Shown: one piece after another, positions 1 to 9,241 of the stretch
Numbering within the stretch: the first letter of the stretch is position 1
Layout of the letters: every line of letters begins with the position of its first letter
Assembly (NCBI RefSeq): GCF_003182355.1
Contig: NZ_QGTW01000014.1
Coordinates: forward strand, 1-64,000
Length of the DNA stretch: 64,000 bases
Direction: 5' to 3'
Origin: Cytobacillus oceanisediminis
Lineage (GTDB): Bacteria > Bacillota > Bacilli > Bacillales > Cytobacillaceae
Translations under genes and position numbers: made by a program
The notes under the pieces: generated by a model
The model's database searches: none
Told to the model about the DNA's origin: nothing
Seen by the model: only the letters and a program-made list of their open reading frames with translations

Positions 1-87
1 TAGTACCTTGCGCTTCCTTAGTGGTTAGTCGATGTGTACCCCCACAGTGGACTTTCACCACCTAGATAGTTGCCATGCCTGGCACAC
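1..87 (-). mobile_element. Group IIC intron, 5' end (runs off left edge)
   Basis: Read on the minus strand, the sequence from about 87 down to 1 begins GTGTGCC, then GGCATGG, CTATCTAGG and GGTGAAAGTCC. These blocks follow the order I recall for the start of domain I of the Oceanobacillus iheyensis group IIC intron, whose 5' end reads GTGTGCCCGGCATGG and later GGGTGAGAGTCCC. The intron starts two or so bases after the T-tract of the terminator at 90-114, which is the preferred target of class C introns. Domain V and any maturase gene lie outside the window. The exact first base (87 or 89) is uncertain because the junction is a GTGTGT run. Confidence 0.72.
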
Positions 88-89
88 AC

Positions 90-114
90 AAAAAAGAGAC
101 ACAAAAGTGCCTCT
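90..114 (-). terminator. Terminator of the Gfo/Idh gene, intron target
   Basis: On the minus strand an 8-bp stem, AGAGGCAC with GTGTCTCT (one G-U pair), closes a TTTT loop and is followed by a six-base T run. It overlaps the stop codon of the oxidoreductase gene. The intron follows immediately. Confidence 0.85.
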
Positions 115-1069
115 AATTTTCCTTTATTAATTCCTCTAAAACTTTTTGAACCCTGTATCCTTCTTTAAAAGATACCAGCTTTCCTGAATCACCTTTGATT
201 GCTTTAAGCAACTCTCCGGCTAGGCTGCTTGTTTCAGAACTTTCAAGTGGGATGATTTCCCCGTTGTCTGCAGCCGTACTCTGGGAAAGAATACCCCAGT
301 TCACCAAATCCAATGTTCCTTTGTCACCGAAGACTTTAAATGAAAGATGCTCTTTCTGTCCAATACCAGCTATTCCGTTAAACAGAACAGGAATATCTCC
401 TGGAAGCTTCATTGAACTGATAAAGCTTGTTTCGGACAAAAGTTCATCCTCAGGATATTGAACAAATGAATTAATATCGCCCATTTCCCCGAAAAGATCC
501 TGGATCATTTGAATAAAGTGGGGAGCTACTTCCCGGATAAATCCCCCCTGCTCTCTGCTTGAGATCCATTCATTTTTCTGCCACGCGCGAGGCCATTGGG
601 TAAATTGCAAATGAAGCTCTACTTTTTGTATTTTTCCAAGCTCTCTGCTTTGTATCTTTTCTTTAAATACCTGAAAGGCCTGGCTATATACCATAGGAAA
701 GTTCATGGCATGGACAATATTGGCCCGTTCAGCGGCTTCAACCATTTCTTTCGCTTCTTCAACAGAATTGGCAAGCGGCTTTTCACACAGCAGATTCTTG
801 CCTCTTCTGATTATATCCATCGCAATTGAATGATGGAATTTAGGCGGAACTCCTAAATAAATGAGCTCGATCGTTTCGTCCTGAAGCATGTCCAAATGAT
901 CTGTGTACATTGCTGTATCCGGCAGCTCAACCTTAAAGTTGTTTAAACGTTTAACGTTTCGATCACAGAGGGCTGCAATTTCAAATTCTTCATGCTGCTG
1001 AAATTGACGTAATATCCTTTCACCGATAGCTCCCATTCCAATTAGCCCAAATTTAACCTTTTCACTCAA
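113..1069 (-). CDS. Gfo/Idh/MocA family NAD(P)-dependent oxidoreductase
   Basis: A 318-residue protein with an N-terminal Rossmann fold (GLIGMGAIGERI at about residues 8-19) and the CEKP motif near residue 95 that carries the catalytic lysine of this family. The C-terminal half is the usual substrate-binding alpha/beta domain. Family members oxidise or reduce sugars, inositols or related polyols; the substrate cannot be read from sequence. The start is TTG at 1069, with AAGGA only a few bases upstream, so the start is less secure than most. The divergent sodium:solute symporter at 1537 may import its substrate, which is inference from position only. Confidence 0.88.
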   Translation of the reverse strand: MSEKVKFGLIGMGAIGERILRQFQQHEEFEIAALCDRNVKRLNNFKVELPDTAMYTDHLDMLQDETIELIYLGVPPKFHHSIAMDIIRRGKNLLCEKPLANSVEEAKEMVEAAERANIVHAMNFPMVYSQAFQVFKEKIQSRELGKIQKVELHLQFTQWPRAWQKNEWISSREQGGFIREVAPHFIQMIQDLFGEMGDINSFVQYPEDELLSETSFISSMKLPGDIPVLFNGIAGIGQKEHLSFKVFGDKGTLDLVNWGILSQSTAADNGEIIPLESSETSSLAGELLKAIKGDSGKLVSFKEGYRVQKVLEELIKEN

Positions 1070-1536
1070 AATCCTTCACCTGCTTATATAGATTCATAGC
1101 ACCCAGAAGAATTATATAATTTATTTGAAAAATACAAAAGTTATATATTTATGATAATTACTTCTTGAATAATGTTCTTTTAAATATCCTTTGTTAAACT
1201 TGTCTGTTGATATCCGTTCAAAAAGTTCAGCAACCCGCGGGCGGTCCGGGTACCTCCTCGGCCCATGCCGCGCCTGTAGGGTTTCCCTTTGACTCGCTTC
1301 TCCCGCAGGAAATTGAATAACCATCTGTGAATAAAAACCTCACGAAGGATATGCTAATGCATTTTCGTGGATCCCGCGACTTCCGCTCCATCAACTTAGT
1401 GCCAAATTCAACCATGAGCTTTAACATAGCCATTAGATAAACTCTTTTCCCTTTTTTATTACAATCATGTTTCGTCTTTCGAAAAACTGGATATATAAAA
1501 CTTACTTTTTAAATATAACTTTAGGGGGAATTTTAT
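1070..1536. other. Intergenic region filled by repeat copy R1
   Basis: This 467-base gap between divergent genes holds repeat copy R1 (1188-1433). The left part (1100-1187) is very AT-rich and should hold the oxidoreductase promoter; the right part (1434-1536) should hold the symporter promoter. Open frames here lie inside the repeat, have no ribosome binding site, and I do not call them genes. Confidence 0.6.
1188..1433 (+). repeat. Dispersed intergenic repeat, copy R1 (long form)
   Basis: Blocks shared with the other copies, in order: TTGTTAAACTTG, TCTGTTGAT, CCGCGGGCGGTCCGGG, CCTCCTCGG, GGGTTTCCCTTTGACTCGC, CTCCCGCAGGA, then a middle block CACGAAGGATATG...ATTTTCGTGGAT, and the end CTCCATCAAC...GCTTTAACATAGCC. 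The outer ends are inverted repeats (TTGTTAAA against TTTAACATA). See copies at 3739, 34343, 39981 and 55341. Confidence 0.8.
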
Positions 1537-3357
1537 TTGTTTGGTTCTATCTGGTTCACTTTGGCTTCGTGTGCTTTTTTTATGGGATTGGTCGCTTGGA
1601 TTTCTTATTTGAAAACAAAAGGCGAGGTCAGTGATTCTGCCGGATATTTTTTAGCCGGGCGAGGACTGACTGGTGGATTTATTGCAGGTTCTCTGTTATT
1701 AACAAACTTATCTGCTGAACAGCTGATTGGATTAAATGGACAAGCCTATAGAACAAATTTATCAAATATGGCCTGGGAGGTAACTGCTGCATTTGCTATC
1801 ATTATTATGGCCGTTTATCTGCTTCCGAAATATCTGGGAGGAAGCTTTACGACACTGCCGGAATTTTTAAGCAAAAGGTTTGATGAAGGAGTCAGAAGAT
1901 ACACCGTAATACTTTTTATGCTGGGATACATACTTGTCACGATTCCTTCGATGCTTTATTCAGGTGCTTTAGCAGTATTAAAATTATTCGATGTACCTGA
2001 ACTGTTCGGTATATCCTATGTGTCTTCCGTTTGGCTGGTTATCTGGATTATCGGTATAATTGGCGCCATTTATGCCATTTTCGGCGGCTTAAAAGCAGTA
2101 GCTGTTTCCGATACAATTAATGGCATTGGTTTATTAATTGTTGGTATTCTGGTACCAGTCTTGGGATTCATTGCTCTGGGCGATGGCAATGTGGTTGCTG
2201 GAATGAAAGAAATTGCCGTAAGTAATCCAGAAAAATTGAATTCAATAGGCTCTAAAGAAGACTCAGTCCCATTTGGAACGATTTTCACAGGAATGATCTT
2301 TGCGAATTTATTTTACTGGGCTTCCAACCAATATGTTATTCAGCGCACATTAGGTGCCAAAAATCTGGCTGAAGGCCAGAAAGGTGTTTTGATCTCAGGT
2401 TTTTATAAGCTTCTTGTTCCAGTGTTTATGATGATTCCCGGCGTCATTGCTTTTCACTTGTATGGTGATTCTCTCAGATCAGTGGACCTGGCTTATCCAG
2501 CATTAATTTCAGATATACTTCCTGCCTATTTATCAGGGTTCTTTTTGGCAGTCCTTCTAGGAGCGGTTTTCAGTTCTTTTAACTCCTTATTAAATAGTGC
2601 TGCAACCTTGTTTGCGCTGGATATTTATAAACCACATATGAACCCTGACGCAGATGACCATAAACTGATCAGCGTCAGCAAATGGTTTGGAACCTTCCTT
2701 GCCATTGTTTCCTTATTCATTTCCCCTATGCTAATGAATGCTTCAGAAGGCTTGTGGGATTTAATCAGGAGATTTACGGGGTTTTTTAATATTCCAATAA
2801 TTGCGATCGTCCTTGTGGGCATTTTTTCAAAATATGTACCTGCCGCAGCAGCTAAAGCAGTTATTTTTTTTCATGTGATAACCTATTACATGCTTGTCTG
2901 GGGAACTGACCATTTATTTGGCATAACTGTACCTATTCACTTTATTCATATCTATGCAATTATGTTTGCAGTTGAAGTAGCCATTATGCTTGTCATTGGA
3001 AAAATAAGACCCAGGGAAACCGCTTATCAATTTAAAGTGAATCCGAAGGTTGAAATGATTCCATGGAAATTTGTACTGCCTTTATCAATTTTACTCCTTT
3101 CACTCGTCGCCATCACCTATGTCACTTTCTCTCCGATCGGATTGGCATATGAAAAAGGGGTTGTGTCTCCTGCATTTTGGGCTATTATAGGAGGGATTGC
3201 CCTATTAACAATAGGCTTATCTTTTATTTCCCTGAAGGTTTGGGCGAACAAATACGAACACTATCTAGAACTGCAAAATTCAGGACTTGTCAAAAACAGA
3301 GATAACAAAGCCAGACCCCAGTCTGTTTATTTGAAAAAATCACAGCCGATTAAATAG
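1537..3357 (+). CDS. Sodium:solute symporter family (SSS, SLC5-like) transporter
   Basis: A 606-residue membrane protein with about 14 hydrophobic segments and a sequence typical of the vSGLT-like branch of the sodium/solute symporters: YFLAGRGLTGGFIAGSLLLT at about residues 37-56, then the NLSAEQLIGLNG region. Family members use the sodium gradient to import sugars, inositol, sialic acid or similar compounds. The start is TTG at 1537, seven bases after AGGGGGA. A clean terminator follows at 3366. Its divergent neighbour is a Gfo/Idh oxidoreductase, so uptake and oxidation of one polyol or sugar is a reasonable guess, but the substrate is unknown. Confidence 0.88.
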   Translation: MFGSIWFTLASCAFFMGLVAWISYLKTKGEVSDSAGYFLAGRGLTGGFIAGSLLLTNLSAEQLIGLNGQAYRTNLSNMAWEVTAAFAIIIMAVYLLPKYLGGSFTTLPEFLSKRFDEGVRRYTVILFMLGYILVTIPSMLYSGALAVLKLFDVPELFGISYVSSVWLVIWIIGIIGAIYAIFGGLKAVAVSDTINGIGLLIVGILVPVLGFIALGDGNVVAGMKEIAVSNPEKLNSIGSKEDSVPFGTIFTGMIFANLFYWASNQYVIQRTLGAKNLAEGQKGVLISGFYKLLVPVFMMIPGVIAFHLYGDSLRSVDLAYPALISDILPAYLSGFFLAVLLGAVFSSFNSLLNSAATLFALDIYKPHMNPDADDHKLISVSKWFGTFLAIVSLFISPMLMNASEGLWDLIRRFTGFFNIPIIAIVLVGIFSKYVPAAAAKAVIFFHVITYYMLVWGTDHLFGITVPIHFIHIYAIMFAVEVAIMLVIGKIRPRETAYQFKVNPKVEMIPWKFVLPLSILLLSLVAITYVTFSPIGLAYEKGVVSPAFWAIIGGIALLTIGLSFISLKVWANKYEHYLELQNSGLVKNRDNKARPQSVYLKKSQPIK

Positions 3358-3365
3358 GGCTGCAG

Positions 3366-3396
3366 ATCTCCAGCACTCTTGCTGGAGATTTTTTTT
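3366..3396 (+). terminator. Terminator of the sodium:solute symporter
   Basis: A perfect 10-bp stem (ATCTCCAGCA with TGCTGGAGAT) with a CTCT loop, followed by an eight-T run. Confidence 0.92.
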
Positions 3397-3480
3397 AGTT
3401 AATTATACTGGCCAATATATGGATAGAAAAATATAGGATGGGAACCCTGAATATAACAATACTTTTAGGAGGTATTATCA

Positions 3481-3702
3481 TTGAACCTGGATAAAGATAT
3501 GCAATTCGAAATCAAAAGCTGCTTTGCTCCGAATCTTTACCGTTCGCAGACCCTTAAGATTTTGGAGGTAACCCCGAGCAGTGTTGTCATTCAAATGGAC
3601 AGATCCAGCGGGCGTGGCGTTTTTCCTGCAGAAAACTTCCATTATTGGATTAAAAGAGGTTCACTCATTAAGCTGAACGACCATCATAGAAGAACTTCCT
3701 AA
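3481..3702 (+). CDS. Small hypothetical protein, 73 aa
   Basis: A 73-residue soluble protein of unknown family. It starts with TTG at 3481, placed eight bases after a perfect AGGAGG, and is followed by its own hairpin, so it looks like a real monocistronic gene. It is basic, ends in HHRRTS and has no membrane segment or recognisable motif. A short beta-rich core (LKILEVTPSSVVIQMDRS) could be a small barrel fold, but that is only a guess. Confidence 0.7.
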   Translation: MNLDKDMQFEIKSCFAPNLYRSQTLKILEVTPSSVVIQMDRSSGRGVFPAENFHYWIKRGSLIKLNDHHRRTS

Positions 3703-3735
3703 AATACTGAATTTTTAGGAAGTGTTCTTTATTTT
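3691..3735 (+). terminator. Terminator of the 73-aa gene
   Basis: The arms AGAACTTCCTAAAA and TTTTTAGGAAGTGTTCT pair with a small bulge and are followed by a T-rich stretch. The 5' arm includes the stop codon. Confidence 0.65.
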
Positions 3736-3738
3736 AAG

Positions 3739-3981
3739 ACCATGTTAAAGCTCCAAGTTGATTTTAGCATTATATTGATGGAGCGAAAGGCGCGAAGATT
3801 CTCGAAAATACATTCCCATTTCTTTCGTGCAGTGTTTATTCGAAGATGCTAGTTTAGTGTCCTAGGGAAAAACGGGTCAAAGGGAGACCCCGCAGGAGCG
3901 TCATTCGCCGAGGACGCTCCCGGATCGCCCGCAGTTCGCTGAGCTCCTTGAGCGGAAAACAGCAGGCAAGTAGTTTAACAG
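3739..3981 (-). repeat. Dispersed intergenic repeat, copy R2 (long form, reversed)
   Basis: Read on the minus strand: TTTAACTACTTGCCTG, TTTTCCGCTC, CTGCGGGCGATCCGGGAGCG, CCTCGGCG, CTCCTGCGGGGTCTCCC, TTTGACCCG, the middle block CACGAAAGAAATGG...ATTTTCGAGAAT, CGCGCCTTTCGCTCCATC, and the end AGCTTTAACATGGT. It is the reverse orientation of R1 and fills the whole gap before the broken acetyltransferase gene. Confidence 0.8.
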
Positions 3982-3997
3982 TGCAGTTTAACAGAGA

Positions 3998-4449
3998 TTA
4001 TTTTATAAATAAGACATGAGTTGATCCAGGAAACAGGCAGGTTTTTTTGAAGCCATAGGCCCTGTAGAAGCAATCAGCCTGTTCAGTGTCTGTATGCAGA
4101 ACAATTAGAGCAAAATGTTCTTTTGCATAAGATAAAATATGATCCATCAGCTGAATGCCCAATCCTCTTCTGCGGTAACTGTTTGCCACATAGAACCTTC
4201 TTAGCCTGCCAATGTTCATTTCATTTGAATAAGGGTCTTGATTAAGACCGCCTATTGTATAACCTCCCCTGAGTGGTCCTTCACACCAAACAGCCCTTCT
4301 CCCCGGTCAGAGAAGGTATTTATGCCACTTTGGTATTCGTCAATTAAGCGCGATAAGAACCTAAACCCTTCAGATTTACTCTCAGCCAGCAGACTATTGA
4401 GGTCTAATATTAACAAGTGATCTATTTTAAAAAAGTGAAATTCTTCCAT
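3998..4449 (-). pseudogene. GNAT N-acetyltransferase, frameshifted
   Basis: Two frames together make one acetyltransferase of about 150 residues. The first part starts at ATG 4449, with AAGGAGGC at 4453-4461, and stops at 4252 after HSGEVIQ. The second continues in another frame as TIGGLNQDPYSNEMNIGRLRRFYV and holds the acetyl-CoA loop RRRGLGIQL and the C-terminal YRAYGFKK signature. A single lost base near 4255 would explain the break. This is either a recent pseudogene or a sequencing error. The intact fold would transfer an acetyl group from acetyl-CoA to an amine; the substrate is unknown. Confidence 0.75.
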
Positions 4450-4580
4450 AATGCCTCCTTTAAATACCCGAAGATTTTTCATATTAAAATTATATTTGGA
4501 TTATCTTCTTGGCTGCAAAGGGTTTGAAGAAACAAATATATGTTAATAAGCAGTATTAGGAACATAAAGGTTATTAATAG

Positions 4581-5855
<1,275 letters not shown>

Positions 5856-5859
5856 TAAA

Positions 5860-5900
5860 GAAAGCAGCCTGCAACCTTGTTTAGCAGGCTGCTTTCCGTT
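5860..5900 (+). terminator. Terminator of the P450 gene
   Basis: A perfect 13-bp stem (GAAAGCAGCCTGC with GCAGGCTGCTTTC). The T run behind it is short. Confidence 0.75.
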
Positions 5901-5924
5901 TGGAATAAATTAACTAAATTATGA

Positions 5925-6048
5925 ACTTTACGAAGAAACTGCTAAAACTTGAGAACAAAATGGTGAAATTGCAAAGAACCCTCTAAAACTCACAAACAAA
6001 TTCAGTAATTTAACGAAGAAATCATAAAAATTAGCGAATAAAAATAAG
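5925..6048. repeat. Degenerate tandem array, about 21-nt period (array A)
   Basis: A motif related to ACGAAGAAA recurs at about 5930, 5952, 5971, 5991, 6012 and 6033, each followed by about 12 A/T-rich bases, so the period is 19-22 bases. The array lies between convergent genes. A second array with the same period and a related core (ATCAACGAAAA) lies at 19866-19945. Confidence 0.5.
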
Positions 6049-6136
6049 CTGGCTTCCTTTTTAATAATGAATCATGTCCTCATTGCTAAAACCGCCAATT
6101 TTTATCATAATAAAATTTGCAAGAATAAGGTGAATT

Positions 6137-7294
6137 CTATCTTTCACAGGCAAAATTATCTTTATCCCGATCATGTTTTGAGTCATAAGCAGGATGTGTC
6201 GATGGAACTCCATTCGGATACACTTTTCTCAACTCTGTGCAGTTTTTGTAAGACTCTGATTGATTTCCTGATGATGAAGTACTGCTGTTGGATGATCTGC
6301 TGTCAGCTTCTGAGCCGCTTGAGGTATTGCCAGTTCCAGAACCTGACGATGAACCACCCGCACTGCTGCTCTCCGAAGAATCCAAATCTCCCCTGGTTGT
6401 TCCTTCATTTCCAAACGCCCAGAGACCTTTATTAGCTTCCCTTGCTTCCCTGCCAAACTTTCTAAAGTATTCACTGTATTTAACATCCGGATTATAGGTT
6501 GATGGTTCAGCGTACCCGTTAAGCACTAAATGGGCGTTGAACATTTTAGCACGTATTTCGCTTTCGTCCATATCATCTGAAGGGATTTCAAGCCAAATGA
6601 GTCTCAACAGACGGCCATATCGGTCTGTATCAGAAACGTCCTTTTGCATCCAAACTTTTTTCCCCGTTAACTTGGATGAGGTAAATTGGCTGGCTTCCTT
6701 GCCGTATTCTTCAACTTTTGTTGTCGATTCCGGCGTGTTGACCCCAATTAGCCTTACTTTTCTTCCATCGGATGTTTCAACCGTGTCTCCATCAACTACC
6801 CTCCCAATAGTCACTAGCTCAAGACCTAAGCTGGAAGCATTCTGTTCTTCTTCCTGTTGCCTTTCTGATTTTTCCTGCTTTTCTTTTTCTGCTTTCTCAG
6901 CTTCTATCCTTGCTTTCTCCTCGGCCTGTTCTTTTGCTTCCTCTTTCGCCTTCTCTTCAGCAAGCTTTTCTTCCTCTGCTTGCATTTTCTCCTCGGCTTC
7001 CCGCAGCTCTTTTTTAGCCAATTCTTCCTGTTTAGAAGTGTCTTCAATGTCCTGATCTGTTACAGTATCGGTGGTCTCAGAAAATGTAACAGCCAAAATG
7101 AGTGAGAGGACAAATCCTGCAGACATGACCCAGCCGGATTTTTTAAAATTGGTTTTATATCTGCGGTACTGATTGTTTAAAAACAATCCAATTAAAAAGA
7201 CAGCCAGCCCGATTAACGCTGCTGGAGTAACGATTCCTAATAACAGCATAAATAAAATAACAAAAGTAAAAAAAACTCCTCTAAGAACCTTCAA
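6137..7294 (-). CDS. Membrane-anchored thermonuclease (SNase-like) with excalibur domain
   Basis: A 385-residue protein in four parts. Two hydrophobic segments occupy about residues 4-42 and 53-70. A Glu/Lys-rich, probably coiled-coil stretch covers about 85-150. The staphylococcal nuclease fold follows (GRVVDGDTVE, VRLIGVNTPES, DRYGRLLRLIW). A Ser-rich linker leads to a C-terminal excalibur calcium-binding module (YKNCTELRKVYPNGV, then DSKHDRDKDNFACE). It should cut DNA or RNA at the cell surface, with calcium bound by both modules. The start is TTG at 7294; AAGGGA lies very close and AGGGGAG about 12 bases upstream, so the start is uncertain. Confidence 0.87.
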   Translation of the reverse strand: MKVLRGVFFTFVILFMLLLGIVTPAALIGLAVFLIGLFLNNQYRRYKTNFKKSGWVMSAGFVLSLILAVTFSETTDTVTDQDIEDTSKQEELAKKELREAEEKMQAEEEKLAEEKAKEEAKEQAEEKARIEAEKAEKEKQEKSERQQEEEQNASSLGLELVTIGRVVDGDTVETSDGRKVRLIGVNTPESTTKVEEYGKEASQFTSSKLTGKKVWMQKDVSDTDRYGRLLRLIWLEIPSDDMDESEIRAKMFNAHLVLNGYAEPSTYNPDVKYSEYFRKFGREAREANKGLWAFGNEGTTRGDLDSSESSSAGGSSSGSGTGNTSSGSEADSRSSNSSTSSSGNQSESYKNCTELRKVYPNGVPSTHPAYDSKHDRDKDNFACER

Positions 7295-7381
7295 TCCCTT
7301 AATTCTCTCCCCTTTTAAAAATTCCTTATCAAGTATGCCATAAAACAGCCAAACATTTTTAACCCAATTTTTTTCACCTTC

Positions 7382-7416
7382 AAATCAAATAACACCAACC
7401 CGGTTAAGAATTGGTG
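7382..7416 (-). terminator. Terminator of the sda genes
   Basis: On the minus strand CACCAA pairs with TTGGTG around a long loop, followed by a T-rich stretch. It sits just behind the sdaAA stop. A modest hairpin. Confidence 0.6.
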
Positions 7417-7439
7417 CAGCCAATAATTTTATATGGTTA

Positions 7440-8315
7440 TTACTTTTTCCCAAAAATTTGTTCCTGCAGCCTTCGCCCGGTCGGAGTTGCAGCTAAACCG
7501 CCTTCTGCTGTTTCCCTCAACGCAGACGGCATAGTTTGGCCGATCAGGAACATGGCATTTATGACTTCGTCGCACGGAATACGGCTCGTGATTCCAGCAA
7601 GTGCCATATCTGCTGCAGTCATAGCATTTGAAGCACCCATGGCATTTCGTTTCACACAGGGAACCTCTACAAGTCCGGCAACTGGGTCACAAACCAGCCC
7701 CAGCATATTTTTCAGTGTGATCGCCATCGCTTGCGATGCCTGGCTTGGTGTTCCGCCTGCCATTTCCACGATGGAAGCAGCCGCCATACCGCTTGCAGAT
7801 CCAACTTCTGCCTGGCAACCTCCAGCCGCCCCGGAAATGGAAGCATTGTTTGCAACCACAAAGCCGAAAGCCGCTGAAGTGAATAGGAATTCGATCATTT
7901 CCATGCGAGTTGGATTTAAAACTTCCTTTACCGCGAATAATGTACCAGGCACAACTCCGGCAGATCCGGCTGTTGGGGTAGCGCAGATGGTTCCCATTGC
8001 TGCATTCACTTCATTGGTGGCTACCGCTTTGCTGACAGCATCAAGCAAAATATTGCCTGATAACGCTTTGCCGCTTTTAATATATTTTTGAAGAAGAACA
8101 GCATCTCCTCCTGTCAATCCAGTTACAGACGTCACTCCGTTCAGGCCGCGCTCTACTGCCTGTTCCATTACTGTCAGGTTACGGTCCATCTTTTCGATAA
8201 TTTCCTCACGAGTCCGACCGGTAACTTCTATTTCCTGCTGAATCATTATTTCAGCAATTTTAACCCCTTTATTTTCAGCGAGCTCGACAAGCTCGGCAAC
8301 ATTTCTAAACAACAT
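7440..8315 (-). CDS. sdaAA: L-serine dehydratase, iron-sulfur type, alpha subunit
   Basis: At 291 residues this is full length for the alpha chain of the two-subunit [4Fe-4S] serine dehydratase, which converts L-serine to pyruvate and ammonia. The family signature CDPVAGLVEVPCVKRNAMG, with two cluster cysteines, lies at about residues 199-217, and the Gly/Ala-rich substrate region (AGCQAEVGSASGMAAA) precedes it. ATG 8315 follows AGGAGGGAA. It lies 126 bases downstream of sdaAB on the same strand and should be co-transcribed with it. Confidence 0.95.
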   Translation of the reverse strand: MLFRNVAELVELAENKGVKIAEIMIQQEIEVTGRTREEIIEKMDRNLTVMEQAVERGLNGVTSVTGLTGGDAVLLQKYIKSGKALSGNILLDAVSKAVATNEVNAAMGTICATPTAGSAGVVPGTLFAVKEVLNPTRMEMIEFLFTSAAFGFVVANNASISGAAGGCQAEVGSASGMAAASIVEMAGGTPSQASQAMAITLKNMLGLVCDPVAGLVEVPCVKRNAMGASNAMTAADMALAGITSRIPCDEVINAMFLIGQTMPSALRETAEGGLAATPTGRRLQEQIFGKK

Positions 8316-8441
8316 TAGTATTTCCCTCCTGGTGCAAAGCGTCTAATCATAGAGGTTTAAAAAGTCCGGGAAAAATAGCAGTCGACTCTCTGCGTCAGCT
8401 TGCTTCTCGGCTTTTTTGTCCTCCTTTTCGAACAATGTTTA

Positions 8442-9104
8442 TTAGTCAACCATTCTAATAATTTGGGTAATATTCGGAAGCCCTTCCAGCTCGGCCATCA
8501 CGTCTTCGTCTATTTTCTGGTCCACTTCAATGACCATGATCGCCATTTTCCCTTTTTCCTTGCGGGAAACTTCCATATGCCCAATATTGATTTGGTGTTT
8601 TGATAAAATGTTTGTAACAGCGGAGATTACACCGAACTGATCGTTATGGACGACTAAAATAGCAGGATGCTCACCTGTCAATTTAAGTTCAAATGAGTTT
8701 AGCTCAGTAATTTCAATCGTTCCGCCGCCAATGGATATGCCAACAAGTTCCAAGTCACGTTCTCCCTCTGACAGCTTGATGCGTACAGTATTCGGATGGT
8801 CTGTAACCGTATCTTCCACTGTGAAAATTACCTCTATACCTGCTTCTTCTGCTAATTTTAGTGCAGAAGGGATGCGCTCATCAAAAGTATCAAAATCAAG
8901 AATTCCGCCAACAATGGCCACATCTGTTCCATGCCCTTTATAAGTCTTCGCGAAAGACCCGTATAAAGAAATCTCTGCTTTGGCCGGCTGCTTTCCAAAA
9001 AGGGTCCGGGCAACCCGGCCGATTCGTGCAGCTCCAGCTGTATGTGAACTTGACGGTCCGATCATAACAGGACCGATGATATCGAATGCAGATCTGTATT
9101 TCAT
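8442..9104 (-). CDS. sdaAB: L-serine dehydratase, iron-sulfur type, beta subunit
   Basis: A 220-residue beta chain. The N-terminal GPVMIGPSSSHTAGAARIGR (about residues 11-30) forms part of the active site. The C-terminal ACT domain (about 148-218, starting LVVHNDQFGVISAVTN) is the usual serine-sensing regulatory module. Together with sdaAA it makes the cytoplasmic serine deaminase. The gene upstream on the same strand encodes a YheO-type regulator that could control the pair. Confidence 0.95.
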   Translation of the reverse strand: MKYRSAFDIIGPVMIGPSSSHTAGAARIGRVARTLFGKQPAKAEISLYGSFAKTYKGHGTDVAIVGGILDFDTFDERIPSALKLAEEAGIEVIFTVEDTVTDHPNTVRIKLSEGERDLELVGISIGGGTIEITELNSFELKLTGEHPAILVVHNDQFGVISAVTNILSKHQINIGHMEVSRKEKGKMAIMVIEVDQKIDEDVMAELEGLPNITQIIRMVD

Positions 9105-9241
9105 TTTGTATGCCCCTTTACTCTAATGGTCGTTATTTATCTTTTTAGCGGCAAAAGAAAATTGTAACACATAGGTTCTAGATTTAAATACATTTTCTCA
9201 CTATGTTTATACTGGTTATAGTCAGCAAGGAAAGGGTTGTC

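Noticed and set aside
1121..1433. Two overlapping minus frames in the first repeat copy
   Set aside because: They lie within repeat R1, have no SD, and their sequence (Arg/Pro/Gly-rich) follows from the GC-rich repeat core.
7411..8091. Long plus frame of 226 codons opposite sdaAA
   Set aside because: It is antisense to a strongly conserved gene and gives no recognisable protein.
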